Assembly (NCBI GenBank): GCA_035448825.1
Contig: DAOTJS010000004.1
Location: 1-64,000, forward strand
Direction of reading: 5' to 3'
Length of the DNA stretch: 64,000 nucleotides
DNA from: JAGNGI01 sp035448825
GTDB taxonomy: Bacteria > Fidelibacterota > UBA2242
Under the pieces are notes generated by a model that was not told the origin of the DNA, searched no databases, and worked only from the letters and a program-made list of their open reading frames with translations. This document shows, piece by piece, positions 47,099 to 56,364 of this stretch. The position numbers and the translations under genes were made by a program. The first letter of the stretch is position 1, and each line of letters begins with the position of its first letter.

Positions 47099-47465
47099 CC
47101 TAAAACAATCAGTTACATAAATAACGCCGGCAACAAAGTCAATCAGGTAAATTCTTTACTTAATTAACACCATCTTCTTGATTTCGCTAAAGCGCTTACT
47201 TTTATTACTCATATCCAGAACCTCTAACCGGTAAAAATACAACCCACTGGTAAAATCTGCGCGAGGGCTGAATTTCATAGTATAAACTCCAGGACTCTTG
47301 ATGCCATCTTCTAGCGTAAGTACTTTCTGACCAATAAGGTTGTAAATCTCGATCTTAACTAGTGACTGTGAACTGATCGAATAGGTTATAGTAGTAGCCG
47401 AGTTGAACGGATTGGGATAGTTCTGGGATAGAGAGTAAACCGGTGGTTTCATTTCTTCGTCCTCT
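47095..47465. repeat. Duplicated 3' block, copy 2 (tail and downstream of LVIVD gene)
   Basis: Partner of 43371-43740. It begins right at the last palindrome of array C, as copy 1 begins at the last palindrome of array B. Confidence 0.9.
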
Positions 47466-49522
47466 ATTCCCACTGCACCAGAGAATTGATAGATTTGTAA
47501 TCCAGCACTCCCATCTGCGACATAGGCATATGACCCTGAAACATAAACATTCTCAGCATACTCAGGTGTATCATAATATCCTGCTTCATAAGGTGAAGAA
47601 GGGTCTGAAACATTGATTATACTTAGACCAGCAGAACCACCTGCAACATAGGCATAAGCCCCTGAAACATAAACGTCCTCAGCCCAATCAGGTATATCAT
47701 AATATCCTGCTTCGTAATAAGGTGAAGAAGGGTCTGAAACATTGATTATCCTTAAACCATACCCATATACAACATAGGCATAAGAACCTGAAACATAAAC
47801 ATCTAAAGCCCAATCAGGTATATCATAATATCCTGCTTCGTAAGGTGAAGAAGGGTCTGAAACATTGATTATCCTTAAACCAGCATACTCATCTGCAACA
47901 TAGGCATAAGACCCTGAAACATAAACATCTAAAGCACACCCAGGTGTAGCATAATATCCTGCTTCGTAAGGCGAAGAAGGATCTGAAACATTTATTATCC
48001 TTAGACCAGCTTCACTGTCTGCAACATAGGCATAAGAACCTGAAACATAAACACCATAAGTCCACCCAGGTGTATCATAATATCCTGCTTCGTAAGGTGA
48101 AGAAGGGTCTGAAACACTTATTATCCTTAGACCAGCTTCACTGTCTGCAATATAGGCATAAGAACCTGAAACATAAACATCTAAAGTCCACCCAGGTGTA
48201 TCATAATATCCTGTTTCGTAAGGTGAAGAAGGGTCTGAAACATTGATTATCTTTAAACAATACCCATCTGCAACATAGGCATAAGAACCTGAAACATAAA
48301 CATTCTCAGCATACCCAGGTGTATCATAATATCCTGCTTCGTAAGGTGAAGAAGGGTCTGAAACATTGATTATCTTTAGACCAGCATACTCATCTACAAC
48401 ATAGGCATAAGAACCTGAAACATAAACATCTAAAGCCCACCCAGGTGTAGCATAATATCCTGCTTCATAAGGTGAAGAAGGGTCTGAAACATTGATTATC
48501 CTTAAACCATACCCATCTACAACATAGACATAAGACCCTGAAACATAAATACCCAGAGCATTATCAGATATATCATAATATCCTGCTTCGTAAGGTGAAG
48601 AAGGGTCTGAAACATTGACTATCCTTAAACCAGCAAACTCATCTGCAACATAGGCATAAGACCCTGAAACATAAACATCTAAAGCCCACCCAGGTGTAGC
48701 ATGATATCCTGCTTCATAAGGCGAAGAAGGATCTGAAACACTTATTATCCTTAGACCAGCTTCACTGTCTGCAACATAGGCATAAGAACCTGAAACATAA
48801 ACACCATAAGTCCACCCAGGTGTATCATAATATCCTGCTTCGTAAGGTGAAGAAGGGTCTGAAACATTGATTATCCTTAGACCAGCAAACTCATCTGCAA
48901 CATAGGCATAAGACCCTGAAACATAAACATCTAAAGCATAATTAGGTGTAAAATAATAACCCAATTTAGAGGGGCTTTCAGTATTGGCTACATTCCATAT
49001 TTCAAGCCCACCTTGACCATCCGCAATGTAAAGTTGCTGGTTTGATGATTCATAGAAAAAGCCTTCAACAACACCCCTCGTATAGATTGCCTCTGAGATT
49101 TTTATCGGATTTGAAGGAACTGAGACATCAAGAATATAGACACCTCCCCCTGAACCGGCAAATGCAAGATTCCTTACGTTGTCATAGGCAACCGCAAAAG
49201 GAAGACCAAATGGCCAATTACCTACAAATCTTACATTCAAAGAGTCAAAACTTGAAGAGACAGCATAGGCATCTCGAGAGTCTGAAGAATAGTGATTTCT
49301 CTGAGGGTGTCCGTCTGAGCGTTCAACTGAGATCACGCCTTGGTCCATCGGAAACTTAGGATGATGATGCCGATTAAAATGTTCACTTTTCTCTAATCGC
49401 TCTTCCGAAAATCGGGAATGATGTGGTGAGTCTATCAAACTACGATTTGCCGGTGACTCCTGGGAATGGGCTACAAGTCCTGCCAAAACAAAAATAACTA
49501 ATGAAACAAAACACCTTTTCAT
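47156..49522 (-). CDS. Secreted LVIVD-repeat protein with T9SS type A sorting domain
   Basis: 788 residues. The signal peptide and first 80 residues are almost the same as in the gene at 43431-46598, and so are the last 90 (sorting domain with YPNPFN). The core is different: two divergent and twelve near-identical LVIVD repeats of about 42 residues, with DVYVSGSYAYVADEYAGLRI and INVSDPSSPYEAGYYDTPGW as the constant parts. LVIVD repeats form beta-propellers in surface proteins. The variable residues are at the loop after YVAD and around the PGW turn. Export by the type IX system is expected. Flanked by arrays C and D. The relation to its neighbour is ends-shared, core-replaced. Confidence 0.92.
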   Translation of the reverse strand: MKRCFVSLVIFVLAGLVAHSQESPANRSLIDSPHHSRFSEERLEKSEHFNRHHHPKFPMDQGVISVERSDGHPQRNHYSSDSRDAYAVSSSFDSLNVRFVGNWPFGLPFAVAYDNVRNLAFAGSGGGVYILDVSVPSNPIKISEAIYTRGVVEGFFYESSNQQLYIADGQGGLEIWNVANTESPSKLGYYFTPNYALDVYVSGSYAYVADEFAGLRIINVSDPSSPYEAGYYDTPGWTYGVYVSGSYAYVADSEAGLRIISVSDPSSPYEAGYHATPGWALDVYVSGSYAYVADEFAGLRIVNVSDPSSPYEAGYYDISDNALGIYVSGSYVYVVDGYGLRIINVSDPSSPYEAGYYATPGWALDVYVSGSYAYVVDEYAGLKIINVSDPSSPYEAGYYDTPGYAENVYVSGSYAYVADGYCLKIINVSDPSSPYETGYYDTPGWTLDVYVSGSYAYIADSEAGLRIISVSDPSSPYEAGYYDTPGWTYGVYVSGSYAYVADSEAGLRIINVSDPSSPYEAGYYATPGCALDVYVSGSYAYVADEYAGLRIINVSDPSSPYEAGYYDIPDWALDVYVSGSYAYVVYGYGLRIINVSDPSSPYYEAGYYDIPDWAEDVYVSGAYAYVAGGSAGLSIINVSDPSSPYEAGYYDTPEYAENVYVSGSYAYVADGSAGLQIYQFSGAVGIEDEEMKPPVYSLSQNYPNPFNSATTITYSISSQSLVKIEIYNLIGQKVLTLEDGIKSPGVYTMKFSPRADFTSGLYFYRLEVLDMSNKSKRFSEIKKMVLIK

Positions 49523-49789
49523 AACATACCTACTCTATAATTTGTCAAACTTTCCAACTGACTAACTTCAGGCAAGTAAGGTAAATAGACAGCACTATTC
49601 ACCTTCCTACCGAGCCTCAAAGTAATTTTATGAGTGAAACTTCCTGCCATGCTATTTTATTTTTATAATATTACGAATATTTAGAATTAATTCAAGCTTT
49701 TAGTGGATATTTTTGGACTTCAAGTGGACTTTTAGAAGGTTATCGTTTATCTATTCTCAAGGCATGGGCGTTGGCACGAAATAAATCGC
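49255..49789. repeat. Duplicated 5' block, copy 2 (signal region and upstream of LVIVD gene)
   Basis: Partner of 46330-46864. It ends where array D starts, just as copy 1 ends where array C starts. Confidence 0.88.
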
Positions 49790-50037
49790 CATGCTTCGAT
49801 AAACTCATCCTTCGATGAACTCAGGATGACATCCTTAGTATCATTCTGAGAAATGTCACCCTGAGTGTGTCGAAGGGCGACAACATCTCTTATCCTATAT
49901 CTATCAAGTAACTCATCCTTCGATAAACTCATCCTTCGATGAACTCAGGATGACAATGAACTCATGCTTCGATGAACTCACGCTTCGACAGGCTCAGCGT
50001 GACATGGTAGGTTACCCTTCGGTAACCTCAGCATGAC
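49790..50037. repeat. REP/BIME-like palindrome array D
   Basis: Opening and spacer match array C and B (CTTATCCTATATCTATCAAG). It carries a further arm type, TCACGCT-TCGACAGGCTC-AGCGTGA, and ends with a GGTTACCCTTCGGTAACC palindrome. The remaining bases up to 50357 hold no gene that I can see and would contain the pepF promoter. Confidence 0.9.
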
Positions 50038-50357
50038 ATTTTTTGTCTTCTCTTTTTTCTCAGCCTTAGCCTAAAAATGCCGAAGACCAGGAGAAACATC
50101 TCCAATCCTTCCCCCTTTCTAATTTCCTCCCAATCAATCGCCAATTGTCGAGATTTATCTGGCAAATTATCTCTATTTTTCCTAAATTTGAATCGTGATT
50201 TTTGGTATTTTTTTCTTTAATTTCAATCAATTTCTGAATATTAAAACCAATTTAACTAGATCAAGGTTTTTACATTTAAATCGAGTATTTTCAGAAAACA
50301 AATCAGTTTTTCCGCTTCAAATATAATAGGTAACCATTTAAAACAAAGGTGATAAAA

Positions 50358-52241
50358 ATGAAACAACTATTTGCTTTCAGTGTAATGATTATGCTATTTC
50401 TGTCTAATGAAGAAACCTCCGTTGCGCAAACACGCGACCGATCTCAGATTCCCGAAAAATATACCTGGGACTTGACACCGATTTATCCATCAGACGAAGC
50501 CTATTTAGTAGCCAAAGATGCTGTAGTCAAAAAATTCGATCAGATTCTAAATTACAAAGGCAAACTCGGACAATCGGCTGACCAACTCTATGCTTGCCTT
50601 AATCTTCATAGCGAAATTAGTAAGGAAATGGCGCGACTGGGCTCGTATATCAATTTCAAAGCCGACCTCGATACCCGCGATACGAAATACCTCGGCCTGC
50701 GTCAGGAACTCTCGCAACTTGCTACCGAATATTATACGAAGGCAGCTTTTATTCAACCTGAAATCCTTGAAATCGATCCGGCTAAGCTGAAAAAATTCAT
50801 TGCTTCCAAAAAAGAATTGAAGGTCTTCGAGTTTTATATTAATGACCTGATCCGCGTTAAGAAGCATCTACTTTCCGAAAAAGAAGAAAAAATCATAGCC
50901 GAAACAGGCTTATTCGCCGATGCGCCTTATACTATCTATGGTCTATTTAGCAATGCCGAATTCCCCTTCCCGGAAATCGTTCTAAGCGACGGAACCAAAG
51001 TCAAACTCGATCTGGCTACCTTTGCTACCTTGCGTGCTCTTCCGGTGCGCGCCGATCGCGAATTGGTTTTCAACTCTTTCTTCGGCAAAATGTATGATTT
51101 CCGTCGCACATTTGGGGCAACTATGGACGCCAATATCAAACAGCATCTTTTTATCGCTCACGTTCGTAATTATAACAGTTGTTTGGAAGCCGCCCTTGAT
51201 GCCAATAATATTCCCACCAAAGTCTATACGGCTTTGATAAAAAACGTTAATGACAATCTACCGACTTTTTACCGTTACCTTAAAATTAAACAGCAGTTGC
51301 TCGGCGTGGACACGCTGAAATATACCGACCTTTATACACCGGTTGTCAAAGATTTGGCTATTGATTATCCAGTTGAAACTGCTCAAGAGATGATTTTAAG
51401 CGCTCTGCAACCACTGGGAAGCGATTACCTCAGCGTTATCGAACGCGCTTTTAACGAGCGCTGGATTGATGTTTACCCGACTCCCGCCAAACGGAGTGGC
51501 GCTTATTCCGACGGCTCAATTTACGACGTGCATCCCTACATTTTGCTCAATTACTGTAATAAATATGATGACGTCGCGACGATGGCGCACGAACTTGGTC
51601 ACACTATGCACAGCTACTTTTCCAATAAGACGCAACCATATCCGCTTGCCGACTACTCGATTTTCGTCGCTGAAGTCGCCTCGACCTTCAACGAAGTTTT
51701 GCTTTTTCACGATAATTTAAATAAAGTTACCGATCCCGATCAGAAACTTACCCTATTGATGAATTATCTAGATGGCATCAAAGGCACGGTTTTTCGCCAA
51801 ACGCAGTTTGCCGAGTTTGAACTGCGCATTCATGAAATGGCGGAACGTGGTGAGCAGTTGACCGGTGACTCGATGACCGAGCTTTATAAACAAATCGTGC
51901 GGACGTATTATGGCCACGACAAAGGTATTTGCTACGTGGATGACGTCATCAATATCGAATGGGCTTATATTCCCCACTTCTATTATAATTTCTATGTTTA
52001 TCAGTACGCCACTTCCTTCACAGCCGCTACCGCTTTAGCCAAAAAAGTATTGGAAGGTGACCAATCCGCTCGGTCCAATTATCTGAATTTCCTTTCTTCC
52101 GGCGGTTCCGACTACCCGATCAATCAGTTAAAAGCCGCCGGTGTTGATATGACTACCGCCGAACCATTCAATCTGACAATGAAGGAAATGAATTGGGTAA
52201 TGGACGAAATCGAAAAAGTACTCGCCGAAAAGAAGAAGTAA
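50358..52241 (+). CDS. pepF: Oligoendopeptidase F-type M3 metallopeptidase, exported
   Basis: 627 residues from the ATG at 50358, which has AAAGGTGAT upstream. The N-terminus has a signal peptide (LFAFSVMIMLFLSNEETSVAQ), so this copy is probably periplasmic, unlike cytosolic PepF. M3B features are RSQIPEKYTWDLTPIYPSDE at the start of the mature protein, the zinc site VATMAHELGHTMHSYFSN with HELGH, and the third ligand Glu in FVAEVASTFNE. It cleaves short peptides of about 7-20 residues in characterised members. It is followed by the M2 peptidase in convergent orientation. Confidence 0.93.
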   Translation: MKQLFAFSVMIMLFLSNEETSVAQTRDRSQIPEKYTWDLTPIYPSDEAYLVAKDAVVKKFDQILNYKGKLGQSADQLYACLNLHSEISKEMARLGSYINFKADLDTRDTKYLGLRQELSQLATEYYTKAAFIQPEILEIDPAKLKKFIASKKELKVFEFYINDLIRVKKHLLSEKEEKIIAETGLFADAPYTIYGLFSNAEFPFPEIVLSDGTKVKLDLATFATLRALPVRADRELVFNSFFGKMYDFRRTFGATMDANIKQHLFIAHVRNYNSCLEAALDANNIPTKVYTALIKNVNDNLPTFYRYLKIKQQLLGVDTLKYTDLYTPVVKDLAIDYPVETAQEMILSALQPLGSDYLSVIERAFNERWIDVYPTPAKRSGAYSDGSIYDVHPYILLNYCNKYDDVATMAHELGHTMHSYFSNKTQPYPLADYSIFVAEVASTFNEVLLFHDNLNKVTDPDQKLTLLMNYLDGIKGTVFRQTQFAEFELRIHEMAERGEQLTGDSMTELYKQIVRTYYGHDKGICYVDDVINIEWAYIPHFYYNFYVYQYATSFTAATALAKKVLEGDQSARSNYLNFLSSGGSDYPINQLKAAGVDMTTAEPFNLTMKEMNWVMDEIEKVLAEKKK

Positions 52242-52289
52242 GTGCTTTTAAGCGCTCTACTAAATAACTATTTGTTACAAGGTTATAAA

Positions 52290-52437
52290 ATGCATGAGTG
52301 CATGAATGCGTGAGTGCATGAATGCATGAATGACTGCGTGAATAAATAAATGTAACTGAAAATCACAGAGTTCTTTTCATTTCTTGTAAGCACTTAAAAG
52401 CACTTAAATGAACTTATTAGAACTTAATAGCGCTTAC
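52290..52437. repeat. Simple-sequence repeats between convergent peptidase genes
   Basis: Two runs. ATGCATGAGTGCATGAATGC at 52290 starts a 4/8-base TGCA-TGAA/G repeat to about 52350. A 10-base period AGCACTTAAA/AACTTATTAG-type run follows at 52388-52437 and runs to the stop of the M2 peptidase gene. Confidence 0.8.
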
Positions 52438-54098
52438 AACTGCTCGACGAAATACCTGGCGGACAGTTTTTCACCGGTAGCGCGGACAATCATCTCGTCC
52501 CAGCGATACTTCCTGCCGACCGAAAAAATATTGGCTTTAAGGTAATTCCCCAGATCGGGATTACTGACATATTTAATTTTAGCGACATCGCCAACTCTCT
52601 GATGGCGAGCTATCGCTTCGGTCAATTGGGCGGCTAAAAGTTCACCAAGCTGGTAATTATGATAATAAACCGGGTAAGAACAAACGTGAATCTTGGAAGC
52701 CCAATCCGGCTGGTTGCGATTTTCCGGCCGTTTGATCATTTGATATTGTTCGACAAGGTCCCACCAGAGTTTATTCAAGTCTTGTTCCGGATTCTCATAC
52801 AAAGACTTTTCGAAATTATACATTACCAACGACCACCGGGCAAAAATCAACTTCTGCAGTCTTAACATCTGCGAAGTTGCTTCCCGGATATTGGCTTCTT
52901 CCTTGGCATCGAGGTTAAGCATTGCGCGCATCCAGGTTGGATTCTTCGATAGTTTCTCAAAAAACATCGCAATGGCTTCGGTCGTGAACAAATGAGCTTC
53001 CTCCCGCAAAAAGTAAGGCAATTGGCGATCAATATTGGTCGAATAAACCGCATGTCCCAGTTCATGCAGGACGGTTGCCATCCATTCTTCGTTATTGCGT
53101 ACGTTTACCATAATGCGCACATCGCCTTCGTGATCAATATCAGTACAATAGGCGTGCGGATACTTGCCCGGTCGTTCATATAAATCACTATTAGCAAGAA
53201 TTTGGGATACATCTAGACCAATGCCGGCATAAAACTCGGCAGCTACTTTGATCACATCCTGATTCTGATAATATTGATCGAGGTTGACCGCACTAACAGC
53301 CGGAACATCCTGGAAATAGGGATCGGCGTAATGCCAGGGGCGTAGTTCTTCCGGTTTGATATTAAAGCGTTGGGTTAAAACCGAATCCATTATCGCCTTA
53401 TCGTGACGGAATGGTTCTCTCGTTGCGGCATCCAGTTCCTGGAAAATTCGTTCGATCTCCGCCGGGTCTTGCTCATCGGTAATCAATGACATCTGTTGAT
53501 AGTTATCGAAACCGAGTTTCCGAGCAGCTTCGTTCCGCAAATGCACCAGAGTCAGAATATCTTTCTCAACGACCGGCGCAACCTGTTTGGAAGCTTCCCA
53601 GGCTTTTTTCCGCAATGTGAGATCATTCGACGATACCAGGATTTCCTTGATATCATTGCCGGTAACTTCGCGGCCGTCAATTTTACCACGGAACTTATTG
53701 AATCGAGCTTCAACCGCCGTTTGCATTTCGGTAATTTGCTTTAACAGGGTTGTGTCGATCTGTTTGGCTAAAAAGCGATAATAAAGAATCTCGACTTGCC
53801 GCGCTAATAACGGGTCTTTGATTTTGCTGGCTTTTAAGGCTTTCAGCTTTTCGAAATCGGCTGGATTGGCATAAATCGTCGCCAGTTCCAGGGAAGCACC
53901 GGCATAACGTTCATAATATTCGTCTTTTCCAGAAGCGGTGGCTTCCCAGTAGGCTAAATTAGCCGCTTCATTCAACGGCTCAATAACATTGGTCAGGCTA
54001 TCAACAAAAGCCTGCGCCGTCTGTTCGGTCTTCTTGATTTTACTGTCACAATTCATCATTAATAACACCATAAAAAACATTAAGGTAAATTTCTTCAT
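52434..54098 (-). CDS. M2 (ACE-like) metallopeptidase lipoprotein
   Basis: 554 residues from the ATG at 54098, which begins a lipoprotein signal ending LMMNC and has AGGAG about 10 nt upstream; a longer start at 54203 would hide the signal. Zinc site TVLHELGHAVYS has HELGH; the third ligand Glu is in FTTEAIAMFFEKL. The mature part starts with a helical region (SLTNVIEPLNEAANLAYWEAT) typical of the angiotensin-converting-enzyme family M2, dipeptidyl carboxypeptidases that remove C-terminal dipeptides. Cys anchoring to the envelope is inferred from the lipobox. Substrate unknown. Convergent with pepF across a simple-sequence spacer. Confidence 0.9.
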   Translation of the reverse strand: MKKFTLMFFMVLLMMNCDSKIKKTEQTAQAFVDSLTNVIEPLNEAANLAYWEATASGKDEYYERYAGASLELATIYANPADFEKLKALKASKIKDPLLARQVEILYYRFLAKQIDTTLLKQITEMQTAVEARFNKFRGKIDGREVTGNDIKEILVSSNDLTLRKKAWEASKQVAPVVEKDILTLVHLRNEAARKLGFDNYQQMSLITDEQDPAEIERIFQELDAATREPFRHDKAIMDSVLTQRFNIKPEELRPWHYADPYFQDVPAVSAVNLDQYYQNQDVIKVAAEFYAGIGLDVSQILANSDLYERPGKYPHAYCTDIDHEGDVRIMVNVRNNEEWMATVLHELGHAVYSTNIDRQLPYFLREEAHLFTTEAIAMFFEKLSKNPTWMRAMLNLDAKEEANIREATSQMLRLQKLIFARWSLVMYNFEKSLYENPEQDLNKLWWDLVEQYQMIKRPENRNQPDWASKIHVCSYPVYYHNYQLGELLAAQLTEAIARHQRVGDVAKIKYVSNPDLGNYLKANIFSVGRKYRWDEMIVRATGEKLSARYFVEQL

Positions 54099-54289
54099 AT
54101 CGGATAAACTCCTATTAGAAACTTTCTGCAGATATACTTTATCATTATAATTTTTGCCACTCAATTCGATTTTGAATTTAGCATTAAAGTCACGAGGATT
54201 CAAGAATTAACCAGTTAAAATAAACTGTCTTTCAGATTGATTTAGTTTAAACTTTTTCGTATAATTGGAAAAAGAGAGAAAGGTTTATA

Positions 54290-54985
54290 ATGAGTCAGCG
54301 CAAAATATCGGGAGCAAAAATAGCTGGAATGGTTCTTGTGGTTTTAGGAGTTCTGCTACTTCTGGATAATCTAAACCTGATATTTTTCGATTTAGGCGAT
54401 TTCCTTCATAATTGGTGGCCGCTAATTTTGATTCTAATCGGTTTAAACGAGCTATTCAAAGCCAATCGTTCCGGCGGTTGGTTTTTGATCGGACTGGGAG
54501 CAATTCTGATTCTGAAAATCAATGATATTATTAGCGGACCTCTATTAATCGCAATGCTGTTGATTTTAGCTGGAATAATTTTAATAATTCGCCCTCGACG
54601 ATTTTATCCCCAGGAACCTGCGGATAATTCTCAAGCGGTATCTATCGATGCCAATACCATTAACTTACTAACTGTATTTTCGGAATCCACAAAGAACATC
54701 ATCTCAGACAACTTCAGTGGAGGCAAAATTGAAACCGTTTTCGGGAAAATGTCAGTTGATTTGCGTCTGGCTAAAATGCAACCGAGTCGCTGTTGCCTCA
54801 CCGTCGAAACAGTGTTCGGTCAAACGATTATAATTCTACCAGCTGAAATTTCGGTCGAAGTAATCGCCACACCGGTTTTCGGGCAGATAGACAATCAAGC
54901 GAAAGCCATATCCAGAGACGACAACCCAGCGGTACTGGAAATTCGGGCTGAAGTAGTTTTTGGCAAGTTGGAAATTCGCCAATAA
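54290..54985 (+). CDS. LiaF/DUF5668-like membrane protein
   Basis: 231 residues. Four hydrophobic helices occupy about residues 12-100 (KIAGMVLVVLGVLLLLDNLN, WWPLILILIGLNELF, GWFLIGLGAILIL, LLIAMLLILAGIILIIRP), the DUF5668 layout. The 110-residue C-terminal tail resembles the LiaF (cell-wall-active antibiotic response) domain, a right-handed beta region with repeated VFGK/VFGQ strands (ETVFGKMSVDLRL, ETVFGQTIIILPA, AEVVFGKLEIRQ). In Firmicutes LiaF represses an envelope-stress kinase; no such kinase gene is adjacent here. It starts a pair with pcm, 30 nt downstream. Confidence 0.85.
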   Translation: MSQRKISGAKIAGMVLVVLGVLLLLDNLNLIFFDLGDFLHNWWPLILILIGLNELFKANRSGGWFLIGLGAILILKINDIISGPLLIAMLLILAGIILIIRPRRFYPQEPADNSQAVSIDANTINLLTVFSESTKNIISDNFSGGKIETVFGKMSVDLRLAKMQPSRCCLTVETVFGQTIIILPAEISVEVIATPVFGQIDNQAKAISRDDNPAVLEIRAEVVFGKLEIRQ

Positions 54986-55015
54986 ATTGAATAGTCAGGA
55001 TTTATTAGGGAAAAT

Positions 55016-55735
55016 ATGCATTTCAAAACTAAAACCGTACTATTTTTATTAAGTCTCTTAGTAATATTGGCTATGGCAAAAAATCCTCAGGAACCCGATT
55101 ATTTCCAACTACGGCAGAAAATGGTAAATGAGCAAATTATTGCCCGCGGGGTCCGAACCGAATCCGTCATAAAGGCAATGCAAAAGGTTGAACGCCATTT
55201 ATTTGTGCCCGAACAATATCGGAAATTTGCTTACTCCGATCGTCCTTTACCGATTGGCGAAGGGCAAACTATCTCACAACCTTACATCGTAGCCCTGATG
55301 ACCGAATTGCTGGATTTAAAAAAGAGCGACAAAGTTCTCGAAATCGGTACCGGCAGTGGTTATCAGGCGGCGATTCTAGCCGAAATTTGCGATAGCGTTT
55401 ATACGATCGAAATCATCCCCTCGCTCGGAAGGCAAGCTCAGGCGCTTCTTAAAGAGCTGGGCTACCACAACATCCATTGCAAAATTGGAGACGGTTATCT
55501 CGGCTGGCCGGAACATGCACCGTTTGACGGTATAATCGTCACCTGCGCCCCGTCTAAAATTCCCCAACCACTCAAAGAGCAGCTCGCAGAGGGTGGTCGT
55601 ATGGTTATTCCGGTTGGCGCAACTTACACCCAGGAACTGGTCCTGGTTACTAAAAATAAAGGCAAATTAGTCCAAAAATCAATTATTCCGGTACGCTTTG
55701 TGCCAATGCTCAGAAATGATTACGACTCATACTAA
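55016..55735 (+). CDS. pcm: Protein-L-isoaspartate O-methyltransferase, exported form
   Basis: 239 residues. It methylates isoaspartyl residues to start repair of damaged proteins. The N-terminus has a signal-like stretch (TVLFLLSLLVILAMA), so it is longer than the usual about 210 and likely periplasmic or membrane-linked. Family motifs: ERHLFVPEQYRKFAYSDRPLPIGEGQTIS covers the substrate loop, DKVLEIGTGSGYQAAILAEI is the SAM-binding motif I, and DGIIVTCAPSKIPQPLKEQL motif II. AGGG lies before the ATG. Ends 12 nt from the convergent methyltransferase gene. Confidence 0.93.
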   Translation: MHFKTKTVLFLLSLLVILAMAKNPQEPDYFQLRQKMVNEQIIARGVRTESVIKAMQKVERHLFVPEQYRKFAYSDRPLPIGEGQTISQPYIVALMTELLDLKKSDKVLEIGTGSGYQAAILAEICDSVYTIEIIPSLGRQAQALLKELGYHNIHCKIGDGYLGWPEHAPFDGIIVTCAPSKIPQPLKEQLAEGGRMVIPVGATYTQELVLVTKNKGKLVQKSIIPVRFVPMLRNDYDSY

Positions 55736-55747
55736 AATATAATGCGG

Positions 55748-56350
55748 CTAAGTAGTTTCGGCTTCGATTAAATACAAATCCTCCCGATCAATTACCTCGC
55801 AAATCCTAAACGACATCCTTTCCAGACGAGTAACGACTTCTACTGCAGGCGGTAATAAATCGCCGCTAACCGGAAATCCGATCTGACGATGTTTGGAATT
55901 AATTACCTCCCGACCGTGGGGATGAACTATCAGTAGGCGTCCGCCGGATTTTAAAACGCGGCGATAATCAGACAAAGCTTGACAACTGTTTTTAATATGC
56001 GGAAAAATGCAATAATTCAGAACTACATCAATACTGTCGCTCTTCAAAGGTAACTCTTCACAGTAGCCAGCCCAGAGGGGTATTGTATTATTCGGAAAAC
56101 GACAGCGGCTTTCGCTCAGCATCTTTCTGGAAATGTCGCAGGCGATAATAGTTGCCAGCGGTACGATTTCTTTCAATATCGGAAATAAATTCCCTGTTCC
56201 ACAGCCGGCATCCAGAATTACTCCGGATTCAGGTAATTGGACTGATTTCAAAATTTTCTCGGCTTGAATTCGATCCAATTCGGATAAGTGCCAGCCGGCC
56301 GCTTGCTCATCGAAATATTTAATATTATTCTTATAACCTGCCGTATTCAT
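55748..56350 (-). CDS. SAM-dependent class I methyltransferase
   Basis: 200 residues from the ATG at 56350; a TTG at 56392 overlaps the upstream gene and is less likely. Motif I is VILDAGCGTGNLFPIL, followed by IACDISRKMLSE, SIDVVLNYCIFPHI, and VLKSGGRLLIVHPHG. This is the ubiquitous Methyltransf_11/25 fold; substrate unknown. It lies 14 nt after the TonB receptor and may belong to the nickel unit, though no specific link is known. Confidence 0.85.
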   Translation of the reverse strand: MNTAGYKNNIKYFDEQAAGWHLSELDRIQAEKILKSVQLPESGVILDAGCGTGNLFPILKEIVPLATIIACDISRKMLSESRCRFPNNTIPLWAGYCEELPLKSDSIDVVLNYCIFPHIKNSCQALSDYRRVLKSGGRLLIVHPHGREVINSKHRQIGFPVSGDLLPPAVEVVTRLERMSFRICEVIDREDLYLIEAETT

Positions 56351-56364
56351 TTGTCTAAAATAAA

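Noticed and set aside
42668..50037. Possible CRISPR array
   Set aside because: Units are palindromes with variable arms and shared spacers, not a constant repeat with unique spacers, and no cas gene is nearby.
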